Shown: positions 10,190-23,271 of the stretch, piece by piece
Layout of the letters: every line of letters starts with the position of its first letter
Position numbering within the stretch: the first letter of the stretch is position 1
DNA from: Lobosporangium transversale
Taxonomy: Eukaryota; Mortierellomycota; Mortierellomycetes; Mortierellales; Mortierellaceae
Length of the DNA: 64,000 bases
Reading direction: 5' to 3'
Assembly: GCF_002105155.1 (NCBI RefSeq)
Contig: NW_019029017.1
Span: 248,001 to 312,000, forward strand
Notes under the pieces: generated by a model
Seen by the model: only the letters and a program-made list of their open reading frames with translations
Databases searched by the model: none
What the model was told of the DNA's origin: nothing
Program-made: the position numbers and the translations under genes

Positions 10190-11256
10190 GTCAAAGGGAA
10201 ATGTCAGAAAAAAAGAAAGCGAGAGTGTGTCAACTGCATGCATAAAGATACTCATACCTCCAAGCACACTATCTGGCTATTGCTCATTGGCTAGTAGTAT
10301 ATCACATGACTATGTAATGACCTGATATATCCATGATATAATTAATAAGAAGCCAAGGAGCCATTTGTCCAGGCACAGACCTCAAACAGAAGTGGAGTTC
10401 ATTCTGAACAGGCGGAGGACAGGCGTGCGCCTCTGGCCTGGGTTTGTGGAGCTTTCATCTTAAGGGTATGAAGGGTGACGAACACGCTCAGAAAAAAAGT
10501 CCTTTTCTTCGTTTCTCTTCTCTCTCTCCTCTCTCTCTTCCTCTCTCTTCCTCATTCCAAAATATATCGCCAGTTTTTTTTTTTTTATTTTATTTTTGTT
10601 TTCCTTCTGATCTGATCTTGTACAAATTTCAATCATCGACTGCTCCCACCCCTCCAACTTTTTTTTTTTTTTTTTATTTCTTTTTGTGTTTGCTGCTACT
10701 GCCTACTACTTCCACTGTTACGAAGCAGAAGACAACAATAACAAACAAGACAAGGCAAAAAACGACTACATAACATTGAAACTTCACATCAAACAGATCG
10801 GATCCATTATTTTTCTCTTCAACACATTTTTGGTCTCATTCGATCTCGTAAAAACCACCAGCTCTGCACTCTTGTGCCCCCCTTCCGTCCTCCATCTCTT
10901 TCTCCTGATTTCTTGATTTCCTTTGACTATTCTCACGCGACACATATTCAGTCGTTTTTTCTTTTTCTTTTCTTTTATTTCCTTTTGTTATTTTTGTTTC
11001 TCGTCACTTTTCATTCTGTTTTCTTTATTGACGAGGATTTTACATCCACGCGACGTTTAAATTGAAACTTTTTTTTTTTTCAACCTCGTTTCTCGATCCT
11101 TCATCAATAGCCCATTAAATCATCTTTTTGTTTCTTATTGTTTTATCTTCATTCCCTCTTTTTTCTATTCCTTTTTTTGTATTCATCATCTTGATTTATT
11201 TCTATATTTTTGTAAGCCTTTGACCACTATTGAACTCCTCTCCGTTTTAAATTACG
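10190..11256. promoter_or_regulatory. Divergent promoter region between OS-9 and DHH1 genes, pyrimidine-rich leader
   Basis: The two genes diverge across about 1.07 kb. From about 10500 to 11240 the plus strand is strongly C/T-rich with several T runs, ending just before the DHH1 ATG. Such CT-rich blocks are common upstream of highly expressed fungal genes and often overlap the 5' untranslated leader. No TATA box or transcription start can be fixed by eye. Confidence 0.5.
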
Positions 11257-13014
11257 ATGGCCACCAATCAACAACAACATATGGCGTAAGTTGATGTGTG
11301 AATTTAACGACTTTTTTATAAGTCAAACAATCCATTAATTGAACATGAACTTTTTTTGTTCATCTTAGCCACGAAAATGATAGCTGGAAGAAGCAGTTGA
11401 GCCTTCCAGCAAAAGATGACCGGCCCCAGACAGAGGTAAAGTTACATCTGACTGCTCAATAGAGTTATTCGCGTACATTTGTTCTGGTAATGTCAGTCTC
11501 GTGAGCACTATATTTACTTTTCTCTACTTGTGTCTGATGACATAGGACGTCACTGCAACTAAAGGCAACGAGTTCGAGGACTACTTTTTGAAACGTGAAC
11601 TGTTAATGGGTATCTTCGAGGCTGGCTTTGAGCGCCCATCACCCATCCAAGAAGAGTCTATACCAATTGCTCTCGCTGGGAGAGATATTCTCGCTAGAGC
11701 TAAAAACGGAACTGGGAAGACTGCCGCCTTTGTGATTCCCTCCCTCGAAAAAATTAACCTCAAGAAGAACAAAGTCCAGGCTCTACTCCTGGTTCCTACC
11801 CGCGAATTGGCTCTCCAGACAGCCCAGGTCTGCAAGACATTGGGCAAGCATATGGGCGTTCAAGTCATGGTCACGACAGGAGGCACGACCCTTAAAGATG
11901 ATATCATGCGTCTTGGTGAAACTGTTCATATTATTGTCGGCACGCCTGGCCGTATCCTTGATCTCGCTGGCAAAGGAGTGGCCAACTTCAGCGAGTGCAC
12001 AACCTTCGTCATGGATGAAGCAGATAAACTTCTTAGCCCTGAGTTTACGCCAATTGTTGAACAATTGCTCACATACTTCCCCAAAGATCGTCAAATCATG
12101 TTGTACAGTGCCACCTTCCCCATGATTGTCAAGACATTCAAAGACAAGCATATGGTCAAACCTTACGAAATCAACTTAATGGACGAACTCACTCTTCGTG
12201 GTGTCACACAGTACTATGCTTTTGTGGAGGAACGCCAGAAGGTTCATTGTCTTAACACTCTATTCTCCAAGGTTCGTTTCATCATCATCACGCGTTAGGA
12301 AAAAAAAAACTCTTCAAGTGTGATTGCCGTAGCTAAAATATGCTTATTGGCATCGCATCCCTTATCTTTTTTTATTTATAGCTTCAAATCAACCAGTCTA
12401 TCATTTTCTGTAATTCGACCAACCGCGTGGAACTTTTGGCCAAAAAAATTACTGAGCTTGGATACTCTTGCTTCTACTCGCATGCAAAGATGCTTCAATC
12501 ACACCGTAACCGAGTATTCCATGATTTTAGAAACGGAGTTTGCCGCAATCTGGTTTGTTCGGATCTCTTAACTCGTGGTATCGATATCCAGGCGGTCAAT
12601 GTCGTCATCAATTTTGATTTCCCAAAGAACGCAGAGACGTATCTCCATCGCATTGGCCGTAGTGGTCGCTTTGGCCATCTTGGCCTAGCCATTAATCTGA
12701 TCACGTATGATGATCGATTTAACCTTTACAAAATTGAGCAGGAGCTGGGAACTGAAATCCAGGCTATTCCTCCCGTTATTGATAAGCGCCTTTACGTTGC
12801 ACCTTCGGCGCTCGATGCTGTCGAACACGAAGATCAGCAGAAACGCGCTCAACACCAGCAGCAACACCAGCAGCAACATCAACAACAACAACAACACCAG
12901 CAACAACATCAGCAGTATCATCAGCAGCACCAACAGCAGCACCATCAGATGGCGCACCATCAATACCAGCAGCAGCAGTTTCAGCAACGTCCGCAGCAGC
13001 AACAGCGCCGATAA
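11257..13014 (+). CDS. DHH1: DEAD-box RNA helicase Dhh1/DDX6 with Gln/His-rich tail
   Basis: Four exons (11257-11285, 11369-11435, 11546-12271, 12382-13014) give 484 residues. All DEAD-box motifs are present: Q motif [17 protein letters not shown], motif I AKNGTGKT, Ia PTRELALQ, Ib GTPGRI, II DEAD (VMDEADKL), [27 protein letters not shown] and [12 protein letters not shown]. The N-terminal stretch [19 protein letters not shown] is specific to the Dhh1/DDX6/Me31B branch. These proteins repress translation and activate decapping in P-bodies, binding Pat1, Edc3 and Not1. The last 60 or so residues are a Gln/His repeat (QHQQQHQQ units) that is likely disordered and aggregation-prone, a property linked to P-body condensation in relatives. 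The first three coding exons are separated by small introns near the ATG, a common fungal arrangement. Confidence 0.96.
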
Positions 13015-13071
13015 TTGTCCAGGATATGTTGTGGTTGTCATAGGATGGCCATTCTTCTTCCCTCGTGTGGG

Positions 13072-13074
<3 letters not shown>

Positions 13075-13111
<37 letters not shown>

Positions 13112-13206
13112 CATTTGCTCTTGACTTCGTAATGTCCCTTTGATATGAAGTAATGAGAAGCGTCGAACTTTTTTTTTTTTTTTTTTTTTTTTTTTCCTTT
13201 TCTTTT

Positions 13207-13241
<35 letters not shown>

Positions 13242-13306
13242 AGAGCCCCTTTCTTTCATTTCTTTCTTTCTTTCTTTCTTTTTTTTTGTTTTTTTTTTTT
13301 TTTTTT
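13075..13306 (+). repeat. Cluster of four long poly-T tracts in the DHH1 3' region
   Basis: Runs of about 32, 25, 28 and 22 T occur within 232 bases, separated by short unique pieces and a (TTTC)n block near 13257-13280. They would be U-rich elements in the DHH1 3' untranslated region if transcription reaches the AATAAA at 13328. Exact lengths depend on homopolymer accuracy of the assembly. Confidence 0.8.
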
Positions 13307-13327
13307 ATGCGGTGTGCTCGAATAGAT

Positions 13328-13333
13328 AATAAA
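13328..13333 (+). terminator. Probable polyadenylation signal of DHH1
   Basis: AATAAA lies about 310 bases after the DHH1 stop, beyond a block of long T runs. It is the nearest clear hexamer on that strand; the actual cleavage site is not visible. Confidence 0.35.
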
Positions 13334-13954
13334 GCATTCCTATTTCACCATTATAAAATCAATACTCCGTCATGTCGTTTACGCAGATAATCAAATATTG
13401 TTGTCTTTATGGACGCTTTAAAATTTCAGATTGCTCCAACCTTTCAAGACATCGATTTTAACTATGGGTACCTCAATAGGTTGTAGGACATGATAGCTAT
13501 ACTGTCCATAAATAACATGTTCAGTAAGAGTACCATGGAGAATATTAACGACGTGAGCCACAATATAGAAACACCAGCGTCAAGAAACCAAGAACAAGTG
13601 CAGCAAAAAGGAAGTCATATAAAAACCTGCACAGAAACCAATTGGAGATGAATGAAAATCTATTTATTGCATGCTTCTATGGAACAATCAAGTCTTTTTT
13701 TTTCCTTTTTTTTTTATTCAAACAAGACATGCAGGTCAAGGTTTTTAATGTCCATCATATCAGACAGCCGTGACACCTCCGCCATACTGTGCCCAATCGT
13801 TGGATTACGACCAACGGTAGCAGCCTCTATTTCACCAACGACAACAACGACGGCAATTCAAGTGCATGCACAACAAGACGGCTACCATTCCATAAACGTA
13901 AAATATTGGCGTAGGAATAAACCGTAGTTCAGTTCTGGAAAAAGAGTTATCACT

Positions 13955-13989
<35 letters not shown>

Positions 13990-15079
13990 CGCTCTGTTGT
14001 GCTTATTCAGAACCTAACCGAGAATCCGCCAGTATACGAAGGCAGAACTATCACTTACAGGGCTAAGTGGTCGATACATGTAGATTTGAATGTTATGGTA
14101 CTTCGCTTACAAGTGAGGCAAAATCCATTCAAACAAATACTTTAGGTATACAATCAATTGTATACTCTCTTCCACATACAACTACAATACAACACATCAA
14201 TATTCTCCAACCACCATCCCCGCTGCCAATGAACACCCCACTGGACGTGTTAAGAAAAAAAAAAAAAAAAAAAACACAGTGATGGCGATAGCGATATCAA
14301 AGTCTAGGGTACTAGCAATAATATCAGCAGAAGGAGAAGCAATGCTGACTTGATCCCATACTTGATCTGTTTCTCTCATATCAAGAGTTCTTGATACTCT
14401 AATCCAATCAGTTCTGAAGAAATATTCATGGAACAGAAAAATACTTTCTAAACAGCTGTAAGTCAGCTTTTTTATTTTTATTTTGAGTAACCTGATCCGC
14501 CGTTTTTTTACCATTCTCAATGACATTTTCAACGACCATTGCTGCCGTTTTGTAACAGGACTAGAAACCTGTATCTGGTCTTGCCGACTATGTCAAGCTA
14601 AACATCTTATACAATTACCACTACAAGTTGCTGTACCCTAAAATCATAAGAACAAGGATATGGGCATGGACAGGGATGATCAACTATAGAACCCAAAGTG
14701 TCGACTGATAGATCCCTCAAGTTCCTATTATAGGTCTTATATCAGATATGGACTTGTATTATCATAAATACCATTTTCATCGCTACTGCTTGCTTCAAGG
14801 CTGTCAGCTCAAATGTGAATAGGGGAAAGCAGGAAGAGAGAGAGGAAGAGCCGAGAAAAAAAAAAAGTTTGTCGAAGGGACAAAGTTTGATGAGGCTAAA
14901 CAACATCATGGTTCACACGCCTCTGTTTTGTAGACATCGATGAAGATGAACTGCTTTTTTTCCTTTCTTCCTTTTATATTGTTACAGTTATTACAGTAGC
15001 ATTAAGGTTGCTTTCGTTCATAGTTTTCTATCTGTTTTCTTCTATATATTACAAAAAATAAAAATAAAAAAGTCAAAAT
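13334..15079. other. Spacer between convergent DHH1 and SMP-protein genes
   Basis: About 1.7 kb of AT-rich sequence with a 31-base T run near 13959-13989 and an A run near 14254-14275. Short open frames here have no recognisable domain or codon pattern. I see no gene. Confidence 0.5.
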
Positions 15080-18000
15080 TTATATCTGACGAGTGATTGG
15101 CGTGGTAGGCGACATCGCATGAATTGTGGAGGAACGAGGTCTTGTCCTGACACGCGACAATAATCCACCACCGTTGCTACCTCTAATGCCACCACCCACG
15201 CTGCTGCTGCTGTTGCGTTTGTTCAAATTTGGCTCTTCGGACGACTGTGCTCGTGTTTGTCCTGCCATGTCAACCCCTTCGGGGAAGGTCATATGATATG
15301 AGAGCTTAATCGCCGGATGTTCCAGAGGCTGAGATGGGTCAATGTTCGATTGGGGATTTTGCTGTTGTTGATGGTGGTGCTTGTGGAAAAAAGGCATTCC
15401 AAATGCTGATGAGCTAGACGCTGTCAAAACGGACGATTGAGATTGCGACATCATCGGATTCATGTACAATGACCTCCCTTCTTGAGGCTGCGAGAGCGTT
15501 TGTTGCTGCTTAGTTGGCGTAGCTGGAGCAGATGGAGACGAATCCAGTGTGTTGAGTGCTTCTTCAGACTTTCGACGGATAAGACGCTTGAAAATATTGC
15601 GGCCAGTTCTCTTAGGAGAATTTGGAGGTACAGGGTGTCCGAAAGGCTGCAAATACCGACTATCCTCTGTCGACTCATCTACATCTATTCCAAAAGACAG
15701 TCCTTGATGATCATTCAAATGCTGCTGCTGCTGTTGTTGTTGTTCGAAAGGGCTATCATTACATTGGGGCTCCTCAATACGAGGATTCGATGGGGCAATA
15801 TCCTGGTTTCTGTTCACCGTTGTGGTATCATTGATACATCGTATCATCGGCTGATCCGCATTGCCAGAAGTGATTCTCCTATCTGAGATATCTATAGGAT
15901 CTTGTGGCCCCGAAAGGATTGATTCATGCTCCTTTACGACAATTTGATCCTTGACTGACATTCCAAAGGAATTATCACTACATGGTGTTGGGATTGGCAT
16001 CCCAGTTGGGATTTCTTCGCCATTGCTGGCAATAGGCAAGGGCTCGGGCAGAGTACCTGTTTCAGGCGGCGGCATTGAATTGCTCTTCGCTAATGAGATG
16101 ATCTGTGGATTAAGGGGAAGTGTAGATGACAGGCTGACATCATGAGGTGGTAAATCGTTTCCACATGTTTTGCTGTGGAATTTAATGTCATCCATGTCAT
16201 CCCCATTATTTCGTCGCTTATTCTGCGAAAGATCCATATCAATGATTTGTCGAACCGCCGCTGCCTCCCGGTTCAGCATGGAATGCATTCGTACGGGAGT
16301 CGGATATTCACCAATGTATCCCGGGCGAGCATGTAGAGCTTCTTTTCGAGGATCTACGTCGATCGCCACAGCCTTGCCCATAATGGACTGTGTTGGAGGC
16401 AATGACGCGCTTTCCAACAATGGAGCAAGGCCTGCTTCTAACTTTGCAGTCTCGCTTTGAAGAGATCGGCTGCTCTCTTGAGATGAACGTCGTTGCTGCA
16501 TGGCAGTGAAAGAAGTATACTCGTCAACTCCACTAGGCTGCGCAAATGTACCATCTCCGTCAATGGCAGTGCTGGTAACTCGACCCATTGCAATTCCAAC
16601 TTTTCCCACAGCCCCAAAGTTGCTGCAAGAATCAGGACCGCCTGTAGGATATCCCTGATGCGATGGTGCAGTAGGAGGAGTAGCGTTGCTGCTCTTCCTT
16701 TTGGCCTTGTGGCTCAAGGACGAAAGAATGCTTCTAAAAGAACTCGGGTGACTCAGGTGCTGTGCATCCTTAGGGACATTGGACTGAGAAGAGGAAGTAG
16801 TCGATGATGTGATTGAGAAAGAGTCGCTTTTGTTTCGAGTCCTTTCTCCAGTGACTGTGCTGCTAGTCGAGGTGTTATCTGTTGAAGAGACAACGATGGA
16901 GCTGAAATCCGACTCATCGTCCAAATCATCACGTCTGAATTCCTTTCGCAATGGGGACGCCGGCGTGACACCTATACCATGCGGATACATAGTATACCCA
17001 ACAGGCGAGATTGAAGGTGGGTGATTAATACTATGTCTCCGCGGCCTGTTAGAGGCAGGGCTACCTAATTTTCCATTGACAATAGCACTCGATGTGAACT
17101 GTGGTTGAGGAAGACGGTTGTCATCCATGGATGCCCGCCCTACCGTACGCAAAAAGAAATAAAGTAAACAAAGCATGTCAGTATTCTCTTCAAAAAATAA
17201 AAAAGTAAAAAATAAAAAAAATAAAAAAATATAGAAAAAAAGAAAAGATACAGATACAGATAATTGCCATACCTTGAGGTTCACTCCTAAAAGAGCCTTC
17301 AGAGCATAGTGAAGACGATTCAGCATGGCCAAGGTGAGGTATTGGCTTCTGTAGCACAATTAGAGGCGCTTTTGCTACACCTCCAATTCGGGCATGGCTA
17401 GAGTGGCCAGAGGTAGCTGGCTCACTTACATCCTTTGGAAGTTGCTTGTCTCTCATCACATCGTGCTCGTCAGATTGCCGTACATGGTCACTGTAACCAT
17501 TACTGCCCGTAGAGCTGTCGTAGCCGTCCGTCAAAAGGCTAGATTGGCTGGGATTTTCAGATCCTGATAGAGCGTGCTTCTGTTGTAACAACTGTTGCCC
17601 TAAAGAACCACTAGCATCACCAAGTGGCACAGAAAGATCTTCCTTAGATGGCCCGCCATCTCCATGAGACTGGGTTCGAAGTTTGCGGAAAGCAGAACTG
17701 ATGTTTATCAAGGAGGGGTTCTGCGTATGTGTATTAGATGTAGTCATGCTCCGCATGCCATTGGCTTGATTGAGTTGTGAGTCCTCTGCACTAAAAAGGC
17801 TGGCAGCATAGACTGACGAGGCGGGAGAGTCTTCTCCTTTGATGCGAAGAAGGTCATAGCTTTCGTGCAACGAATCGACATCAGAGTTAGTAGTGGTTCT
17901 AGCGGTTGTCGGCACACCTTCAACACTTGTAGGACTGTCTTGTGGCTCTCCCTGTGCTAATTCCCCTTCATACATAGTGGAAGAAAGGTTTGGTGTCGAT

Positions 18001-20836
18001 CCAAATTTCATGCGTTGAAGCAATTCTGCAGCTGCTGATGTGGAGGACATGAGCCCAAGCGGTCCATAGGGCGATCCTTGTGTAACTCGGCTGTCGCCTT
18101 CGCCATCTTCCATAAGTTCAGGACCATCTTCATGATCGTCCTCTATAAGCGTGTCAAACCCGCTTCGGTCGCTTGAACCAGTTCCTGTTGTCGGAAGAGA
18201 GGGCCCAGAGTGTGTCCCTTTCGTATGCTTCTTCATAAATCCTTGGAACATCTTGCTTAGCGAAAACTTGTCTCTAGATGAAGGTGAGTCATTCGTAGAG
18301 TGGCTACTGTTGGATGGCTGCGCTACACTCTCACTCAAAATGTTATTTCCTGTATAAGTCGATCCAGTATCTCCCGAGTCCTTTGAGTACACAGAGGACT
18401 TATCGGCATCCGTAGCCTTTTCAGGGTTCTTGTTCTTTTCTTTATGTTTCTTCTTGTCCTTGGTATTCAATTTACCACCTTCAAGTACCGACGGTTCGTA
18501 CTCTGAAATGCCATACTGTGACCAATGATCCTCTACTGTTCGAGTTGTATCCATAGCAGGGAAGGGGTTGGAATCTGATATATTTCCTGTAGTAGACCCT
18601 GTCGAATACGAAAAGGAAATATTGGGATCCATGGATCCACTGCGGCCACGCGTGGTCTCAGTTGTCTTTCTGTGATGTAACTTACTATTGTTGTTCGTTC
18701 CATAACTAAAGCCTTCATGGCCTTGCCTACCAACCCCAGATTCAGCACTAGGCCTTCCTCCATGATTCCCAGGTACATGCAACGTTCTGACTGATGCAGC
18801 ATCAGTGGCGTCAGTCGTTTGTTGTTGTCCTGATCGATATACTCCGGGACGCAGAGTATCACCATCATAAAGACTACCAGCCTTACTCTGGTTATCGTAC
18901 GTATGATTTAGTTGCGTGGGCTCATCAGTCAAAGAGACATGTGGTCTATCATTGCCAATATTCATGTAGAGATCTGCGACAGACATAGTTTCCGTTCGAT
19001 GGCGTGAATCGCTTGGAATTTCGATCGCTGACCGAGGGGTATTGCTGACTTCTGCCAAGTTGATGGTCGCTGCACGCGTCCCTGGGCTATGAGATCGTTT
19101 GAGTGGCTGTGCTTTGGATGTTTGCTGTGAAGTCGCGGCAGTATCTGCAGTCTCGCCTCCAGGCAAAATTTCTTCACCAAAGATACCGCCCACACCTTCT
19201 GAATCAGAAAAGGGGACATCGTCCATGTTAGGAAGCACCATAGTCTCAGCGATAGCCTCAAGCATCTTATTTTCAATCGCCTTGATGATCAGGTTTGACT
19301 TTATGTGCTTGTCAGACACGACCGGCTCGATCTTCATCTCCACTTGCGGCTTTTGATAAAAACCATACCAAAGCCTGTTACAGGGTGGAGGCTTAATCCA
19401 GACCTGCATACGCCCTTCCAGCCTTATGAGAGTTATTGCAAGGACTAATGAGACTTTGATCGGTTGAATCTTCTTTGTCACTGTCACTATAGCCTCTGCC
19501 TCAACCTCGGCCCTAAATCCACCCTGATATAGAAGACTCATATCCATGATCAGATCACCATTAGGTTTCAGTGTCAAAAGCTTAGGTCGAGTGATCATGG
19601 GCACACCATCACCGAGATGAACAGACTTCATTCGTATATCGTTCAGAAAGTTTGGCAGACGAACACGCGTCAACTTATCGACCAGCTTTTGAAAGACCAT
19701 GTCCTTGACCTGGGGTGTCTTATAGACTCCCAAGAAGATCCTACCTAGGACTGCGTTGAGCCATGCTGCCTGAAATTGATGCTCGTTCGAGTGGATGGTC
19801 CGTATCAGGGTGTTCATGGCTGATTTGTCGAACAAGGTTGAGTCCTGGATTCCATCCCCAGAAAATGTGTCAAAGCAATTATGGAATAATCATGTCAATG
19901 ATCTCGTACTATTTGAACATATTGTTCTCAGCTCTGCTAAATTTGTCTCAGTTCTATTGAAATATTCCTTACCCTCTTTGGAATCTCCCTCAGACACGAT
20001 TGCGAATGAAGCTTCAACTTGGAGCATCGCAGCAGAGTAAAGTAGAGATCCTCTTTATCCACTGAGTTAACCATCGACAAATAGTAATCTTTAGAGGACA
20101 ATGGATTAGAATCTGAGCTAGCAGTAGAGTGCCGTGTATGGTTGGGGTTGGGCTGATATTTTAGCCAGATAGGGTTCCGTTTTGAGTAGATATGGCTGTC
20201 TTTCTGGTTCCCCGGTACGGAGACCTGATAATGAGGGAGAGTAATGATACCAAGGCACTCACTCATGTGTTCGTTTTCATAAATGAACATGGTTGTACCC
20301 TTGATAACAGCATATTTTGAGTCCTTGAACCGCGCTTGTAGAGATGGGGGTAGCGTCAGATGGGGGTTATATGAATCAAAATAGGTAAATCGGGGATCCT
20401 GTGCAGCTGCTCCAGTCATATCATCCATCAGACCGTTGGGTCCTGCTCCCTTCTTCCTACTGTCCTTTTTAAAGGATGGTTCAATAACACGGTGATCTAC
20501 TTCGGGTATACGTTTGACTGAGATCCAGCCTGCGAATTGGTATCGAGGATCCAAATGTTCGGGTATTAATCCTACTCCATTAGTTGCATTGGCAAAACCT
20601 ATACCGTTGACGTCCCCCTGCTGCTGCTGTCGTGAAGCAAAGTATGAAGCGTAGAGAGCTGAAGGCATATCATCAAGATCATACTCTTGTTCTTTTTCCT
20701 TGCGTTTTTCATATTCAAGTTGCTCCTCCCGCTGCTCTGTATATGACGGCGAATAGTTGAAGAAGTAATAAAGCCCAGCCAAGATACTGGATGGGATAAA
20801 AAGCAACCCACATAGAAAGCCGAACCAAAAGCCCAT
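15080..20836 (-). CDS. Giant SMP-domain lipid-transfer protein of the Nvj2/TEX2 type
   Basis: Three exons (19973-20836, 17273-19844, 15080-17139) join in frame to about 1831 residues. The N-terminus is a hydrophobic anchor (FWFGFLCGLLFIPSSILAGL, then YYFF). A PH-like region follows near 175-210 (YAVIKGTTMFIYENEHM then GIITLPHYQVSV). The SMP domain begins near 290 in DSTLFDKSAMNTLIRTIHSN and runs through QAAWLNAVLGRIFLGVY, LPNFLNDIRMKSVHLGDGVP and LLYQGGFRAEVEAEAIVTVT to about 490. SMP domains carry lipids between membranes at contact sites; yeast Nvj2 acts at nucleus-vacuole and ER-Golgi contacts. The remaining 1300 or so residues look disordered, with Ser-rich, Gln-rich and basic patches (LSHKAKRKSS, RKSEEALN). 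Yeast Nvj2 is less than half this length, so the tail is the unusual part. The function of the core is secure, the membrane pair is not. Confidence 0.85.
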
Positions 20837-21757
20837 GACGATGATAGAATTGTGATCTGCAATATGTGATGTAGTTGCAGAGGATATGTAGGGCTGTCGG
20901 AGAGGCCAAGCTCACAGGCGCAATGAAAAGTGGATGATTTAGACTGGAAGAATGATGAAAGAAAGATAGAGGAAGGGAAACAAGATTTGTGAGTGAACGA
21001 GTTGAGAGAGCATGCATTCGTAAGTGACAATCATAAAAAAGAGGGATATCAAAGAAGAAGAAAAAAAGGAGGAGGATGAGCAGGTGAACAAGAATATGAC
21101 ATAAACAAAAAATAATAGGGTATCAATTGGTACAGGAACAGAATGAGAAAAAAGGGTCAGGCCACATGCACTTGGACCGACCAATGTTTGCTGCTGTTCG
21201 CTTGTCTGATCATCGCTCAGAAGCACAGGCAGCTGAAGTCGAAGAGTTGCTTGATCCGTTGGAAGCAGGGGGTGTTGTGCAGAAAGAAAGTCAAGCTAAA
21301 TTACTAGCAGTTTCCCAAAAGCATTTAAAATGAACACATGCATAAAAAGGAAGGAGTGGGACAATGGCAACAACAGATCATGCTATTCATGCTATTATCA
21401 TTTTTAAATCGACTCTACTCTAAATAAAGGCGATAAATGTAGCCAGAACAATGTCGCCTGCTCAGGACACCCCCTTGCTCGTTCGCTCGCAACTGAACGA
21501 ATGAAAGAAAGAGAAAAAGAGAGAAAACTATGATAATAATAAATAATATTGATGCATAAAAGTTGAGCAGTACTTCGTCCTAAATTAATTCGAACAAGAA
21601 TTCTAACAAATCAAATCGCGTGAGCAACAGTGGTTGTTCAAAGAGATTGGGATGGTGGCGCTGAAACATCTATCCCTGTGGAAGATGAAAGAGGGATGAT
21701 CATGGATGGGATCAAAGGGATGGCAACACGGAACATACCCTGTATGGACAGCTTACG

Positions 21758-21789
<32 letters not shown>

Positions 21790-23271
21790 CACACACACAA
21801 AATAACCTGGGGATTCTTTGAAAAGAAGAGACACTGGTGGATGAACTCTGAGAAAAGTGTATCCAAGTATGCAACACGTTAGATTGATGATCAGAGAAAA
21901 TATCAGATAAACATTGAAGGAAACGAGGAAGGGGACATGAAGTTAGGAAATATGTCAAACGGTCAAATGCTGAAAGAGAGAGAAGGGTTGGATGAATAAT
22001 GAATGAAATAAATGGTTAGATGAATGAAACGATGTATGAATGGAGAGATGAAAAGATGAGGATTAAGTATCGAAAGAAGAAAAAGAAGAAGAAGAAGAAG
22101 AAAAGGCGAGTAATGTGTTTGAATGAAAGAAGGAAGGAAGGAAGAGGAGCAGTGGTGAGGATGGAAGAAGGCGAATGGAGAGACAAAGGAAAGATTGAAT
22201 CAAACAGCTTGTTCAGAAAGGCAAACATTTTGGAAGCAAGAAACATTTAATGTTTTATATCCAATTATCCAATTGTCACATGTATTTATTTTATTTTTTT
22301 GGACATTTGGCATAGAGTTCAGTGTCTGTGTTTTGTCGAAACCTTTGTCTTGGACGTCCACCCATTTTCATGACTTTGTGATGATGTTCCATAATTATGG
22401 TGAATACGTCCCCTTGCTATCCTTTACTTTTTCCAAGTGAAATAAGGATAAAAAGAAAAACCTTTGGCTTTTTAGTTAAGACAACAGAAGACAAGCTGCC
22501 AACCGTTGCTGCACTTCAGACCGGACGATCCATTGCAAAAAAAAAAAAATTTGCAATTGACACAGTATTGCTAAAAAATTTTCTTGCATAAACTTGACAA
22601 CCATGCATCAAGATGGGTTCACCCATCATCTCTCCCTTCCATTCCTTCCATTACAATTTTTTTTTTCTTTCTTGTCATTTCTCTCCTTTACATCGTATAT
22701 CATCCCTAATATACCCCATCTATTCCATTTATATATTTTTTTCCTCTCTTGTTGCTTTGCTTTTTCATCTGTTGTATCCAAAGTGTCTAAAAAAAAGGCT
22801 CCTTTTCCTCTCAACAGAGTCAAGCAAACTGCTCTTGTGTTCCTTCCATTCCTTCTCTCCTTTCCTTCCTCAACTGACATCTGTCAAAGGACACCCCTGT
22901 ATCATTCAAGATAGCTTCAGTATTTCTTTTTTTCCTACCGAATAAGCAACTGCGACCCTGGCCCGTGACCCATCTGCCAACCCCCATCACCCCTCTCTTT
23001 TATCTCCTTTTCTTTTTTATCCTTTTACTTTTTTACTTGGAGTAATCTTTTGCGACGACAGGGCCTTTTTTTTTTTTGTCCCCTCCCGTCTTCCCTTTCT
23101 TTTTCTCTCTCTCTCTCTTTCTTTTTTTTTTTTTTTTTTTTTTTTTTTCTTTTCTTTTTTTTCTTCCTTTCTAGAATCAACGTACCAAACTAATCCAGCC
23201 TTATCAACCCAAACTCATTCTGGACAAAATCAAACCATAATAGCCAGAGTCACAAACATAGTCGCTTTATA
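20837..23271. promoter_or_regulatory. Divergent 2.4-kb promoter region between SMP-protein and UBL3 genes
   Basis: Purine-rich plus-strand sequence (21000-22200, GAAGAAGAAG near 22075-22110) serves the minus-strand SMP gene as a pyrimidine-rich leader, and a second C/T-rich block (22620-23165, with a T run of about 25 near 23124) leads directly into the UBL3 ATG. A 29-base A run sits at about 21761-21789. No gene is supported between them. Confidence 0.5.

Noticed and set aside
12685-13210. Leu-rich and Lys-rich open frames antisense to the end of DHH1
   Set aside because: They are translations of the complement of the Gln/His repeat and of poly-T tracts.
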